Shown: positions 24,244-35,248, numbered from the stretch's first letter. The stretch is DNA of 64,000 nt from Massospora cicadina (GCA_022478985.1 JAKSZP010014546.1:124001-188000); one strand, 5' to 3'. A program made the numbers and translations. The notes: a model not told the origin generated them from the letters alone.

Positions 24244-24813
24244 TGTTATAATTTTGGATGGTATCATCAGGATCCGTCATGTTATTTGCACAGGTCAAAC
24301 CCACTGAGCAACAGGCTAATGATGTGGGGATCGTCAGTCCTTCAGACACACTTGAAAATATACTTAAAATAGGATTAATTGCCCCAACTGATTCTTTATT
24401 TATTTTTATAAATATAGCTACCTTTTGCTGTCCCATCTCTTCTACTCTAAAAACAACTTTTTCTCTCAATTGCCCATATCGCTTATATACATCAGCTTCA
24501 GGTGATACTGCTTCTCATGGCTTGGGCTATTCTATTATGCCAATTCTCCTCGAATTTGTCTTGTTATCTTCTAATCCTCTGTTGCCCTAATTGTAGGCGA
24601 TTCACTTCATATTTGTCAAATGTCAATATCGCCTTATCACTTTATTGCCTTATATAGAGGCGATCAAATAAAACCCATTATATCTAATAAAGACCTGTTA
24701 ATTCCAATATCGCCTCATCTTGAGGCACTCAAATAATTGTAACTTATACTATGTTCGGCAGATTCTACCCTGCTGTACCACAATTATCATCCAGTCATAT
24801 CAGAATTGCAACA
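24244..24813 (-). repeat. A2 5' LTR
   Basis: TG...CA ends, 570 bp, with target duplication GTAGC directly to the right. The minus strand has CTATATAAGG at about 24650, with AAGGCRAT motifs on both sides. The primer site TGGTGCTCACTACAGGGGG lies immediately left, on the minus strand. Confidence 0.92.
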
Positions 24814-24889
24814 GTAGCAATAGGAAACTTATTGCTCAGTCTATGGAGGGGTGATGAGTTTTTGATATGGCTGGATGTAAAGCTCTAAA

Positions 24890-25445
24890 TAGTTGCAGCG
24901 GATTGGCTAATAACTTTAACAAAAAATTTGATAATGCACAAATAAATGATCACCCTGAAATAAGGTGATACTGTACCCAGAAAAAAAACTATTGGATCAC
25001 ATCCAAATAATGCAATAAGGCAATGTCAAACTTACAACAAATATTTATTAGATTGCCTCAACCTAAAGCAATATTGAATTTAAGAATAATAGATTCTGCT
25101 GGAGCCTCCCAGTTGTGAGAATGAACCAATGAGACTACGGCAGACAAGAATAGCCTAAGAAAAAGGGTCATAATTGACTGAAGTCATGGGTATAAAAGCG
25201 TGATGACCAGATTAAAGACAGGAGGATTGTTGGTAATAAGAAAAGAGCGGAGCAGAAGGAATCTGCTTCTAATATTAAAATTAAATAAAGTGGTGTTGCC
25301 AAAGCAATTGCTTCATTTTTTTGCCAAATTTCTTAAGTTTGTCTCAAGGACCGGCAATCTCCATATTGTCCATCTGTTGCTCAGTGGGATCACCCTGTTC
25401 TACCTTATGGCGTATAACAACCATACCGTCCATTTTATAATAGAG
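24890..25445 (+). repeat. A3 3' LTR
   Basis: This resumes A3 after A2 and its target duplication. It aligns with the A3 5' LTR through the AAGGTGATACTG, AATAAGGCAATGTCA, TATAAAAGCG and CCATCTGTTGCTCAGTGG blocks. It lacks the 20-nt micro-retroposon. The right end, near ATTTTATAATAGA, is approximate. Confidence 0.7.
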
Positions 25446-26480
25446 TGTATGATCCTTCATGACTTTGAGGCACACGCCTGGCAGATATGGGATAAATCCC
25501 AACTCCTAATGGTGCAGATGCACATAAGCTGCCCTACCCTCACTATAAATGTTAATTGGGAAAGAATCCAAGACCTATAGGATCCAGTCTCCTCATGGTC
25601 ACTGCATAGGTGGATGTTGACCTACCACAAACTACCCACTTGGAAGGCAGCGCCTACTACTAGCAGTTCTGAGAATTGGGCAGTGAAACCAAGAGATTGT
25701 TCATTCAAAGCTTTGGAGAATGAATCTGATAAGATTTTTAGGGATATCAAATCCCATAATTCTACCTTGAATTACACAACAAATGGGAGGAGCATGAATA
25801 AATCATCCACGAATTCACAAGTAAGGCCATCAAAATTCTTTTTAGGTCAACCTTGGTCAAATCTGGAAAACTACTACCAAAACCTGGGCACAATCAACCC
25901 GTTTGACCCTGAATTCTCAGCAACTGGCTGTCTGAGGGACACGATAAAAATTAGCTATTAAAGGAATCAAATTCAGGCCTTAATTCCCATCTGGTCACAC
26001 CAAAGCAAAGGTTAGTCACCTGGTGGATCCTGCACCGTGCGTTCAAGTCTGGTAAGCATATTATACCAGATTACCTGCATAAGGACTTCCCCATCTGCAC
26101 TGGACTGAAGCAGATATTGGCCATTTCTATTATAAGTGTGCCGTTTTCTGAAAGTACTGGTCCATAATTAGGTAAATCCTATCAGGTGTTGAGTTGTTGG
26201 AGGGGCTGCACCCATTGCAAGACTTGTTTTTTGTGTAGACCCTGTAAACATCCCTGATCCAGCTGCAGGCCTTACTTTACGAATATCTTATGTGGGTAGT
26301 ACACTTGGTCCTCAGTTGCCAAAAGTCTTGGCAATGAGTGCCCCACTACAAGAGTTTGGTGTTGAAGACCATTTTAGATTTTCTCTGATCAGCTCTAGTG
26401 GATAACCAAGTTTTCATGTCTTATCCCTGGGTGTTTTAAAACTGCACGCCTGGCTTTCTCCTCCAGATCATTCATCATTT
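25446..26480 (+). other. Unassigned region with one Asn/Ser-rich open frame
   Basis: The frame 25614-25961 (115 codons, MLTYHKLPTWKAAPTTSSSE...) is Asn/Ser-rich and is not recognised. No domain, intron signature or neighbour links it to a function. It lies directly outside the A3 3' LTR, so it may belong to an older element interrupted by A3 or be chance. The rest, to 26480, shows no coding signal I can support. Confidence 0.25.
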
Positions 26481-27445
26481 TGATGAAGCAACAAATTGAC
26501 TAAGAGTATAATGGTCTGTAAGCCCATCAACACTAGACTGGTGGCTAGCAATGGCAATCACTGACCAGTAATTATCAGAGATGCTGGCTAGCTAGTAGCT
26601 CCCTTCACATCCCTTTTTAATCTTAGCCAAACATTTTGTATTCTTCCCTTACCTCTTACTTTCTTTCATTTTAACCACTAAAGTATGGACTTTTTCAAAA
26701 AAATCCTTACAAAAGTAAAATAGGACCTAAGTCGGAGCATCATCTTTTTTAAAAAAGATCATCCAAATTGGTATAGTAGTTTCAGAGTTATGCGTGAACA
26801 AACATAGAAAAATGAATTTGAGTTTCATCTTATGGTAAAAAGCTTAATTATATGATACAAGCCTTATGACTTAAGGTTGTTAGTAACTTTCTTAACATTT
26901 TATTTTTTTCTGTTATGATATAAAAATATTGATGTGTTTTGTATTTATTACAAGAACAAAAAATGAGATAATTAAGTTACCTAATTAATGGTTGGATTAG
27001 CCAACCTGAAATTGTATATGACAGCAGGCAGATATCTGGTAGATGGATTAAATTTTACTTGATTTAGATTAAATTTGGTAGCGTTTAGCTGTGGTGGTTT
27101 AGGAAACCATCTTAAAATATAAAATCGTTAATATATATAAATTATTCTGTTATTTTGATTAATTAAAGTTTCACATATAAATTTAGTTGTTCTTAATTAA
27201 TTGAATTTTTATATCTAGTTTATTTTATTGTCAATTATATGTCAGTCTTTTTGAATACTATCTATATTATATCATTACACCTATTTGGTTGATTTTATTG
27301 GTCAATCTATGCTAAATTTACTTATCACCATTTACAATAGTTTAGTCTATTAAATCTAGTTGATTTATTTTTCAATAAATAGTAAATTTATTGATCATCA
27401 TCTACAATATTTGTTTTATTAAATCTAGTTGATTTAATTAGCCAT
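26481..27445. other. AT-rich DNA without recognised genes
   Basis: This is mostly AT-rich and full of stops. At about 26775-26815 the phrase GTAGTTTCAGAGTTATGCGT, then GAACAAACATAGAAAAATGA, resembles the 3' ends of some dispersed repeats, but the family is not established. Confidence 0.35.
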
Positions 27446-27449
27446 ATAT

Positions 27450-27628
27450 TGTCATGTTTACATGACTTCATTGAGGGAACCAACTGCCAAGATAAGGCTG
27501 GGCGTCAAGAGACAAAAAAATGTCAAGCTACAGGACCTCTTTGACTTAAAGCACACCTTGGATTAACGCTGCATGAATGCCAGATATACCCAGGTTGGTT
27601 TAGGTGAAGTGCGTTATCCCCAGCCCAG
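27450..27628 (+). pseudogene. Orphan B-family pol 3' end
   Basis: This matches the pol tail of B+ at 32585-32757 (both start CATGTTTACATGACTTC and run through GGAACCAACTGCCAAGATA and AAGCACACCTTGGAT). It lies directly upstream of the B+ 5' LTR, where flanking DNA is expected. It is therefore the end of a second B element sharing this LTR, left by tandem duplication or ectopic recombination. Confidence 0.75.
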
Positions 27629-28635
27629 TGTTATGGCAGTGGCATTAAAGCGGACTAGTTATATTCTTAAAAATGTAGTTCAGTTTGGTTGCTCAGAGAA
27701 CTGGTTTTTAAAACCTGTGTTAATTTTCAACATTTCCAAATTGGGAAAGCTCAGCATGCAAATAATCACTCAAGTTCAATTAATTTTGAGCTACAGTACC
27801 CTGGCCAATGGTAGGGTGCGCCAATTGAGTTTATTTAGGCTTGAAACATTTTTCCCTGAATTATTACTCGCCTCCCCTTGTTTAGAGTATGGTTTTCAAG
27901 ACCAACTTTTCTCATTGGTCGTCTTCTCTTAATAAAAATTCCCTGTTCATTTACGTTTTTTTAAAATATGTTTCTTAGGGCTAACCTGTTTGCGGACCTC
28001 CTTGGGAGGCCTTTAACAACCTTGGTCGTTTTCTTTTCTCAAAATTAGCTACTGGATCTAGTGCACCGTTGTGCCCCCTTTGTCCCCTCCAGACTGAGGC
28101 ACTTGAACAGTCCAGAACCAATATCCGCTTGGTTATGAACTCCCCCATGGGGTCCACCCAAGTAGTGTTTCTTTATTACCAGCTACTTTATACCATGTTA
28201 TACACTCTTGCACTGGATTACTTTGGCTCTGGTAACAATCGCAGTGCCCTGTTTACCATAATCCTGGTGACTGGTTCCCTGATGGTGGGGATGTGCATCT
28301 TGCACCACCTCTATGGGAACGGGAGTTTTACAGACACTCTCCTGACACTAAATGACCAGGCAACTTTTTTGACGTGCACTAATATTACCCATGTGGGACT
28401 TTTGCAAAGTTTATATTGGGTGCGCCACATGTTGGTCATAGCCGCGGTGGGGCTCACTACCATTTTCACATTTTACTGATGGTTAGTGCATCTCAGCGTA
28501 ACTCTTGCTGACTCCAATTGGGAAGTACCCGCCCTTCTTGCTCAACCCTAGTGGATTCAGATGTTAAACAATCTGAGTGTTGTAGTTCTCCAATTTTCCC
28601 CTGAAAATAAACAAAAACAATATAATTTAAATGCA
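27629..28635 (+). repeat. B+ 5' LTR
   Basis: Begins TGTTATGGCAGTGGCATT and ends ...TTTAAATGCA at 28635. Its first 437 bp match 32758-33209, and the following block matches 41254-41460. Length is about 1.0 kb, like the 986-bp LTR of B- (49787-50772). It carries two long open frames, 27573-27932 (starting just upstream of the LTR) and 28069-28479. Confidence 0.8.
28069..28479 (+). CDS. LTR-encoded hydrophobic open frame (136 codons), unknown
   Basis: This frame lies wholly inside the B+ 5' LTR. It predicts three hydrophobic stretches: VVFLYYQLLYTMLYTLAL, ALFTIILVTGSLMVGMCIL and MLVIAAVGLTTIFTFY at the C-terminus, separated by polar linkers. The homologous 3' LTR segment (41254-41523) is open in the same frame over the shared part, with a 3-nt indel that keeps frame (VVFLYYQ versus VVLFFYYK). 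A membrane protein is possible. Chance openness is not excluded, because T-rich DNA yields hydrophobic frames. No family is recognised. Confidence 0.4.
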   Translation: MCPLCPLQTEALEQSRTNIRLVMNSPMGSTQVVFLYYQLLYTMLYTLALDYFGSGNNRSALFTIILVTGSLMVGMCILHHLYGNGSFTDTLLTLNDQATFLTCTNITHVGLLQSLYWVRHMLVIAAVGLTTIFTFY

Positions 28636-28639
28636 TTTT

Positions 28640-28665
28640 TTGGCACCGCATTTGGATGGTGCAGG
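28640..28665 (+). promoter_or_regulatory. B+ primer-binding site (candidate)
   Basis: TTGGCACCGCATTTGGATGG lies five bases after the LTR end. B- has TTGGCACCGCGTTC at the matching place (minus strand, about 49773-49760). TGGCACCG resembles common gypsy primer sites, but the tRNA is not identified. Confidence 0.5.
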
Positions 28666-29580
28666 TGAGATTATTGATGAAGGGCCTGGTGGTGATGGCC
28701 TTGGATAGCAATGTATAACCAGCCACCAAAATGGGTATAGGGTCATTCACATCCCAAAAAGCATTTTATAACACCTATTCATTATACAAAAACGAGCCAA
28801 ATATCATCTCTTGTGGCTTTAATATGAAACTCATTTCATATCAAATTACCACAGAGAACCCTCGCTTGACTCCTACCATGATCCGCAGGACACAGGCGGT
28901 GGAAAATGAGTTACTTTTTTAATAGAAAAATGTTTATGCAACTGCTGAAGATATGGTGAGATATGTGACCTCAGTATTAAGAGTGGCCTACTATCCCTCT
29001 CCATTCTATAATGCATAAACGTACCCTGGAAATATGCTAACGCCTAAAAGAAGATTTTTGTTGTGAAGTGTTGGCGTTGTCTGCTATGAATAAAGACCAT
29101 TCTAATTTTTTTGCTGACTGCTATTCTTTCATCCCCTTTAGGGAAAATCAGCACACTTATTTTAATGGATAAAGGAGCCTCTGAGAATTTTATTGACTAA
29201 GACCTAGCCGACTCCCTTGAGTTAGATTACTTGCAAGGTGGTATGGTTAGGGGAGGGGCTTCCCAAGGTATTCTCACACTGAAAGTTTTGGGGTTTAGTG
29301 CATTATCAAGTTGGCAAATAACATGTGGCTTACCGTTTCCAAGCTATCAAAAACCTCTTTTACCCCATTATTTTTAGAGTTAAGTGGTGGTGAAAGTTTG
29401 ATGTCCAGACCAACTTAAAAAAAACCTTGCCCTTAACATTAAAGAGTGGTCACAAATTAATTGTCCCTTTTTCTGAAGAAAACTATAAGGGCGATCTGCC
29501 CCATTGGACCAATATCCACACTCTCAGACTTGAACCACTGCAGAAGCCCTCTCTAGAAGTAACTTTACCTTTCTGTTTGT
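28666..29580 (+). pseudogene. B+ leader and retropepsin (broken)
   Basis: This aligns with B- 49585-49014. The B- copy reads ILMDTGASENFIDQDL, a clear retropepsin site. In B+ the same place (about 29155-29200) reads LMDKGASENFID, so the DTG Thr is changed to Lys, and a stop follows. Between the primer site and this protease there are only about 500 bp, with no capsid or zinc knuckle recognised. Confidence 0.7.
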
Positions 29581-29593
29581 AGAGGATCAATCT

Positions 29594-30330
29594 TTGTTTG
29601 ATGCGGCTTCAGCCATTGTACTACCAGCTCAATCAGAGTTTGAATGCAAGTTCAAGCTCACCAATGATCTGGTGAATATATCTTCCCCAATCTACCTTTT
29701 GACTGTATGGGAGGAAGTGGCCTTAGATGCGTGGATTACAGAGAGGTTAGCTAAAGGCGCGATATTTCAGCGTACCCCCCAGTATGCTCTCAACTTCTCT
29801 TTATGGGAAAGTTATATGGTACCTTACACCCAAGTGTAGATTATGGGAATCTCAACAATTTCACAGTACCAGACTTGCAACCCAACCTTTTGGATTCTCA
29901 GATTGCTCGCTATGTGGAGAAGGCAAAAGTCTTTTCCAAACTGGACTGCCTAAATTTATTCAATCAGATCTGGATTAATAAAGTCCAGGAGTGGCTAACT
30001 GCATTCTGCACCCAAAAAGTAATTTTCCAGCTTTGAGTTATGCCCTTTGGGTTGACAAAAGCCTAGCTATTTTTCAACGCTGTATAGATGTGGCTTTGGG
30101 GACCTGCTGGGTGTGTGCGAGATGGCTTAAATGGATGATATCCTGGCGTTTTCACCTGATCATGAGTCCCATGCTGTACACTTGTTGCAAGTTGTAAGAA
30201 TTTAAGAGCAGCCAACGTCACGCTAAAAAGCAGTAAGTGTGAGTTTTTAAGTCTCAGTTCGCCTTTCTGGGCAACATCATGTTTGTCCAAGGCCACATGA
30301 TAGCACCAGACAATGAGAAGGCGATTCATG
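29594..30330 (+). pseudogene. B+ reverse transcriptase (broken)
   Basis: The frame 29594-29839 covers the RT entry region (LTVWEEVALDAWITERLAKG). The palm follows in another frame at about 29925-29990 (KVFSKLDCLNLFNQIWI, first Asp region). The VMPFGL site at about 30037-30055 is preceded by a TGA and followed by TAG, and the MDDIL motif at about 30133-30147 is preceded by TAA. The same three stops occur in B- (48.2-48.4 kb). Confidence 0.8.
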
Positions 30331-30960
30331 AGTGGCCCACCTTAACTTCAGTTAGGGAATTGAGTAGTTTTTGGGGACGTGTATGCTCCTTAAGAAATTC
30401 ACACTAAATCTTTCATAAGTGGCGGCAATCCTGTATAAGGCGAGTGGGGCAAAAGTTCACCAGTGATCCCCAACTTTGCAGGATGCCTTCCAAGCGGTAA
30501 AGTGAACCCTGTTGTCCACGTCGACCCTTTGCCATGTAGACCCCACAAAGGTGTTTATTGTGGCTTCTGATGCCTCCAACTTCGCAATATCGGCTGCCTT
30601 ATTACAAGTAGGTGAAGATGTGATAGAGCATCCAGTGGGATAATTTTCCAGAAAGATGTCATTGCCAGAGTTAAATTATGCCATATATGATACAGAGTTA
30701 CTAGCAATGCTTGAGGCGCTGACTTATTGGCGCCATCACTTGCATTGCTCATCCCAACCTTTCTGCATATGTAAAGATCACTGTGCCTTGCTGTACTACC
30801 ACGCACCTCATGTCTTGACCCCATGACAAACCCGTTGGCATGATACCTAGCCCAATTTGTGTTTTCTTATGAGCTTACTAAGGGCAAGGAGAATGGTTTG
30901 GCGGATGCTTTGAGCCGCAACCTTACATTAGCTCAATCCTAAGGAGGTATAGGTGCATAA
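30330..30960 (+). pseudogene. B+ RNase H (broken)
   Basis: This aligns with the intact-looking B- frame at 47895-47494. Landmarks include the region of the first catalytic Asp (FIVASDASNF at about 30550-30580) and the YYHAxHVLTP segment (about 30800-30820). Stops interrupt the reading. Position after RT supports the call. Confidence 0.75.
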
Positions 30961-32757
30961 TACTCGGTTTATTATTCCATTTGGTAAGATTGTGTCACAA
31001 CCTTCCTCTTCCTCAGCCCATGGGCCAGCGCTCGCTCCTCTGTAAAATGCAGAGGAGTACAATATGTTCATAAAGGTAGTCCTTTCACAGCTGTTGACAG
31101 CTGGGCATACTATGGTACTTGCCAAGAGCAAGTTGAATCAATAAGATATTATCAGGTGATACCATGTTAAGGACGAGATGGTGTGGTTTCAGGTACGCCT
31201 CTGGGTTCCTGCAGGACCCCTTCTCCCGGAAATTAACCATGATCATCATGATGAGATTACCGTTGGCCTTCCTGGGAAGTCGAAGACTCTGGATATAATT
31301 CACCATACTTACAATTGGAAGTGGTTACCTGATCAGTTGGGCAGATATTGTAAGGAGTGCCTCATCTGCAATCAAATAAACCAATTTGACAACCACTAGT
31401 GGGGTTGTTGGTACCAGTTCAAAAGGCTGAAGGACTTTGGACTTCCTTATCAATGATTTTCAATGTGGAATTGCCTGTATTTGTTAGCTACGATGCTATC
31501 ATGGTAGTGGTGGACCGTTTTACAAAGTTCGCCCACTTTATCCCTTGTAGATCCACAGTAAACGCGGCAGAGATGAATAAACTCTTTGTGTCACACGTGT
31601 TTGCTCTTCATGGGGTCCCCAAGAGATAATTAGTGATTGGGGGCCCCAGTTTACCTCTGTCCTTTGGGAGGAAAATAGCAAGGCTCTTCAGATTCTCCCC
31701 TGCCGCTCAACTGCCTATCAACCCCAATCAGATGGGCAGATTGAACGAGTGAATTAGTGCCTAGAACAGTCTCTTCTGTGTTACACTGCAGCAGATCATT
31801 CATAATGGGTTTCCCATCTCCCCATGGCCCAATTCAGCTATAACAACGCCCATCATGAATCAATTGGTTGTTCCCACTTTTCTTCCAACTATGGCTTCAA
31901 CCTCGCCTTCAACATGGAGCCCAGTTGTGGATCCAAAGTTTAAGCAGCAGAGAACTTTTCGAAGACAATCAAGAAAGTACACCAAGGGGTGAACACCAGT
32001 TTGGTTGCAACCATGCAAGCCTACAAGGAGAGCGTTGTGGTAAGTAAGAGTTGGTCCAGCATACAAAGAAGGAGATCTCGTGATTCTGGATACTAAAAGC
32101 ATCCCAATCAAACAAATATGCAAAAAACTGGGACCAAAGAGGACTGGGACTTACTGCGTTGTCAGAAAGGTTGGCCATGCCTCATAGCAGTTGGATCTCC
32201 CCTCTTGTTCCAATTTTTTAAGTCTTTAATTAAAGTAAGCTTACTTTGTTTGAAGGACCCCACTGGAGACACCCAGTGCTTATCTCGTGAATGGGGAACC
32301 GTAGTGGGAAGTGGATGAGATTTTAGCCTGTCATCAGGTAAGAATACTGGAGTATCTTGTATCCTGTAAGGGATTTGATGCATTAGTAAACAGTTGAGTC
32401 CCAGAGTGTGACTGCGCCCATGCTCAAGATGTAATTGAAGCATTCCACAGGCGTTTCCCTGAGGCTGAAGGATCCAAGTCCAAGCAAGCCATCGCTGCCA
32501 TGAAGTTAGCCCATGTCCACAAGAACTTTTCCTTGGAGAATGCCCCTGGAGGGGGTGGATCCCAAAAATGAGGAGAGGATAATGTCATGTTTACATGACT
32601 TCTTTGAGGGAACCAACTGCCAAGATATGGCTGGGCATCAAGAGTCAAAAATCGTCAAGTTACAGGACTTCCATGACTTAAAGCACACCTTGGATAAACG
32701 CTGGGTGCAGGTCAGATATGCCCAAAGTTCCAGGCGAAGTGTGCTATGCCAGTCCTG
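30960..32757 (+). pseudogene. B+ integrase (broken)
   Basis: The HHCC zinc region lies at 31178-31399 (INHDHHDEITVGL...YCKECLICNQ). The core at 31399-31629 reads SLSMIFNVELP where B- reads SVDFIVELP, so the first catalytic Asp is lost. The second Asp is kept (SDWGPQFTS, about 31636-31665). The Glu is kept (SDGQIERVN, about 31727-31753) but is followed by a TAG. The pol tail near 32460-32720 matches B- 44265-44573. No chromodomain was seen. Confidence 0.8.
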
Positions 32758-33209
32758 TGTTATGGCAGTGGCAATAAAATGGACTAATTACATTTTTAAC
32801 AACAATAGTTTGGTCTAGTGCTTGGAGAATGGGGGTTCGAAATTTATTCAATTTTCAGTATTGTCAAATTGGGATGGCTCAGCTCGCAATCAATAACTTG
32901 ATTCATTTGATCTCAAGCTATTGTACCCTGCCCAAAGGTAGCGTGCGCCAATTGGTTCTTTTAGGCTTGGAACCATTTTCCCAATTGATGACTTGTCTTA
33001 TCTTGTTTAAAGTATATTTCTATAGACCAAATTTCCTCATTAGTCATCTTTCTTTAATAAAAATTCCCCATTTTTTTACATTTTTTTAAAATTATGGTTC
33101 TTGGAGCTAACCTGTGTGCGGACCTCCTTAAAGAAGGTCTTTAACAACGTTGGCCGTTTTCTTTCCACATATCAGCTACCAGATCTAGTGCACAGTTTTG
33201 CCCCCTTTG
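32758..33209 (+). repeat. B+ 3' LTR, first part
   Basis: Starts TGTTATGGCAGTGGCAATA, homologous to 27629-28065. It stops at ...TTGCCCCCTTTG, where element C begins. The last five bases, CTTTG (33205-33209), are the target duplication of C. Confidence 0.85.
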
Positions 33210-34125
33210 TGTCATGGAAATGGCAGAAGTTTAGACTGGCCTGCCAGTTGGGATGCGTAAGCACCCAAAAAGCAAGCCAGAATGCCAGAGGCATTGCTGA
33301 ATGAATGAATTGATATGGAGCTGGGCATAGGGAAAAGATGAATTGTTGGTGTAACACAGGAGTGAATATGATCCCAAAGACGAACCACAATGAGCCCACT
33401 CCTGACCCAGGGGGCCTTGCTGCATGGGTGAGACCACAGAGATAGTTTCAATAAGTTCATCAGCAGATGGGGTCATTTTCAACCGGGGAGGCAAGGAGGC
33501 GAATTATCTCTTGCAATTGATGGACATAAGGCCACAAGATTCCCATGTACTGTTGCCGGAAGTTCATGATAATGGGGTTGAATAGCCAAAAATATTGGAC
33601 TCGCTGAATCCAATCAATGATGGAGGGGTCATAGTGGCCATAAGTACAGGTAGAACCCATCTGGTATACAGACCAACGTGCCACCAGGAAAACGTCATCA
33701 GGGATGCGGTCATATGGAGTAATTCAATAGGAAACTGTTTCGTTTTTTGGCAAATTTTTTTATTGAAGGAAAAGGAAGAAAATCAACCAACAATTTTCTC
33801 AGTGCTATGCAAATGATTAAATAGTGATTAATTGGGGTAGTGACAAGCCAGGATTGGGACCCTCAATTTCGACCTAAATGGCGAATTATTTAGGAATGGG
33901 CGGGTTTATTCCTTGGGAACCAACATCAAAAAATTGGGCGGTGGGCCAAGTCACTGTCATTTCAACCTCAAATGTCTGAACCAAGGCTCACACACATTTC
34001 AGACAGTTGGCATGATGGCATTTGGCCTGACGAGTGATGGGAATCCCCCAAGGCCATCCCACATAGGGGTGGGTCCAATTGGTTGGGAATGGGTTTGGGA
34101 CGCCCAACCCGCCCATGCTCAGTTG

Positions 34126-34560
34126 CTAGGAAATTTGTTCATTCAGTGGCATCACATCAGCTGCAGCACCCAAATTTTCAACAGGGGACTTTGAACCCTC
34201 ATCAATGGCATCCGATGCTATAGCCTGGCCATTGAGGATGATCCACAACAGCTTAGGTAGGGAGGTGATTTGTTTGATCAACATTTTAATCGAATTGGAA
34301 CTGTCGGCCATTCTGGCCAATACCTCAGTCTTCATGCCTTTATGGCCATTAGAGATCTGAGCATCGGCCAGATTGCCACTTGAGTTAGAACTGACTGATT
34401 TCAATTTGACAATCTCAGTGCAGATTTTGCTAATTTTCCATAGCAGTTCTGCTGAGGTGAGTGTGGGTGCTGAGGGTGGGATCTGAAGTGGAAGAGCAGT
34501 TACCCACCGCTCATCTACTACATGAGCAATATCGCCCTGAGTAATGAGAGGTACCGCCAT
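34126..34560 (-). CDS. LTR-encoded open frame of family C, copy 1 (144 codons)
   Basis: This starts MAVPLITQGDIAHVVDERWV and contains a helix-prone stretch (ELLWKISKICTEIVKLKSV). It is homologous to 46090-46473 in the solo LTR and to a one-stop version in the right LTR (about 41178-40800). The first two differ by a sizeable in-frame indel and many substitutions, yet both stay open. The coiled-coil-like composition could suit a structural (gag-like) or accessory protein, but no family is recognised and function is unknown. Frame retention is the main evidence for coding. Confidence 0.45.
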   Translation of the reverse strand: MAVPLITQGDIAHVVDERWVTALPLQIPPSAPTLTSAELLWKISKICTEIVKLKSVSSNSSGNLADAQISNGHKGMKTEVLARMADSSNSIKMLIKQITSLPKLLWIILNGQAIASDAIDEGSKSPVENLGAAADVMPLNEQIS

Positions 34561-34584
34561 CCTTTTTGGTGTCTTCTTACTCAG

Positions 34585-35248
34585 TTTAATGGTCAGGTTA
34601 AATTGATTGTTACATTATGACTTGATATTTGGATTTCTGAATCTCGAGTCAAAACACTTTTTGGGTTTTTTGCAGTTTATGTGGGGTCTGGCGCTGGACT
34701 GTGCCCCTCCTGCACTATTCTTTAGGCCCCTAAGAGCTAAGAATAGTGTAGGAGGGCTCCTGGAAGGGCGACCTTAAAATGTTGAGCCCATGCAATTCTG
34801 AACTTAGTTCAGTTTTCTCCTTGTTTCCCACCCTCGCGTGGGATTCTCTGGTGGCCTCGGGCCACCCTTGCCTTGTCTTACCTGGTATCCCACGGCAAAC
34901 CAAATTTTGTATCCTTAACAAAATATTGGGATTTGGCGTCAAACCTGATCTGCCAGATACTCTGGTTTTTAATGTCTCATTCGCGGCACCCTATGTTATT
35001 GGGATTAAATTTGTCCACATGTTTATTTTTGTTAATAAATAAAACAAGGCTAATTTTGGGGTCAGATCCTCACTTACCTGTGTCATCTTTTCTCGCTTTT
35101 GAATTTCCCTAAATCTGAGGTTGAATTGGTGAGTATGACAAATCAAAGCGCTTACCTCAAGGGAACCTCATATCAGACAATCATTTGGCATCCATTGCCA
35201 ATCCTAAGGCAAGATGGCGGTCGAAAACTGTGTGTTTTTGATCATTAC
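34585..35248. mobile_element. 664-bp insertion with hairpins inside the C 3' LTR
   Basis: This is absent from the right LTR of C, which reads straight across (CTTACTCAGGAATGGGAAAA). The short flanking duplication is ACTCAG (34579-34584 and 35249-35254). The ends hold a 9-bp inverted match, TAATGGTCA versus TGATCATTA. Inside are strong hairpins: CCTCCTGCACTATTCTT with AAGAATAGTGTAGGAGG (about 34707-34756), TCCCAC...GTGGGA (about 34826-34843) and GGTGGC...GCCACC (about 34850-34866). No coding frame is recognised. This is a candidate non-autonomous element. Confidence 0.6.

Larger units (their letters stand above)
16476..24813 (-). mobile_element. Complete but decayed Ty3/gypsy element A2
   Basis: The two 570-bp LTRs are 16476-17045 and 24244-24813. 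Both start TGTTATAATTTTGGATG on the plus strand and end ...AATTGCRACA. The flanking 5-bp target duplication is GTAGC at 16471-16475 and 24814-24818. Internal order on the minus strand is primer site, gag with CCHC knuckle, PR, RT, RH and IN. A 1.745-kb LINE sits at 19956-21700. By eye the LTRs differ at roughly 8-10% of sites, so the insertion is old. RT is badly broken, while RH and IN stretches read well. Confidence 0.92.
8450..25445 (+). mobile_element. Ty3/gypsy LTR retrotransposon A3, split by A2 and a LINE
   Basis: The 5' LTR (about 8450-9079) and 3' LTR (about 24890-25445) enclose plus-strand gag, PR, RT, RH and IN. The integrase is interrupted by a LINE fragment (13623-15557). The end of pol is interrupted by element A2 (16476-24813), whose 5-bp target duplication GTAGC lies at 16471-16475 and 24814-24818. 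All coding parts carry stops and frameshifts. A3 is the older host of this nest. Confidence 0.85.

Noticed and set aside
25614..25961. Possible host gene with 115 codons
   Set aside because: No domain, introns or conserved neighbours; Asn/Ser-rich and adjacent to an LTR. Kept only as an unassigned open frame.
30000..30150. Stop-codon recoding to explain shared stops in B RT
   Set aside because: Three stops of three kinds (TGA, TAG, TAA) plus frame changes in one domain are not compatible with a single programmed recoding event.
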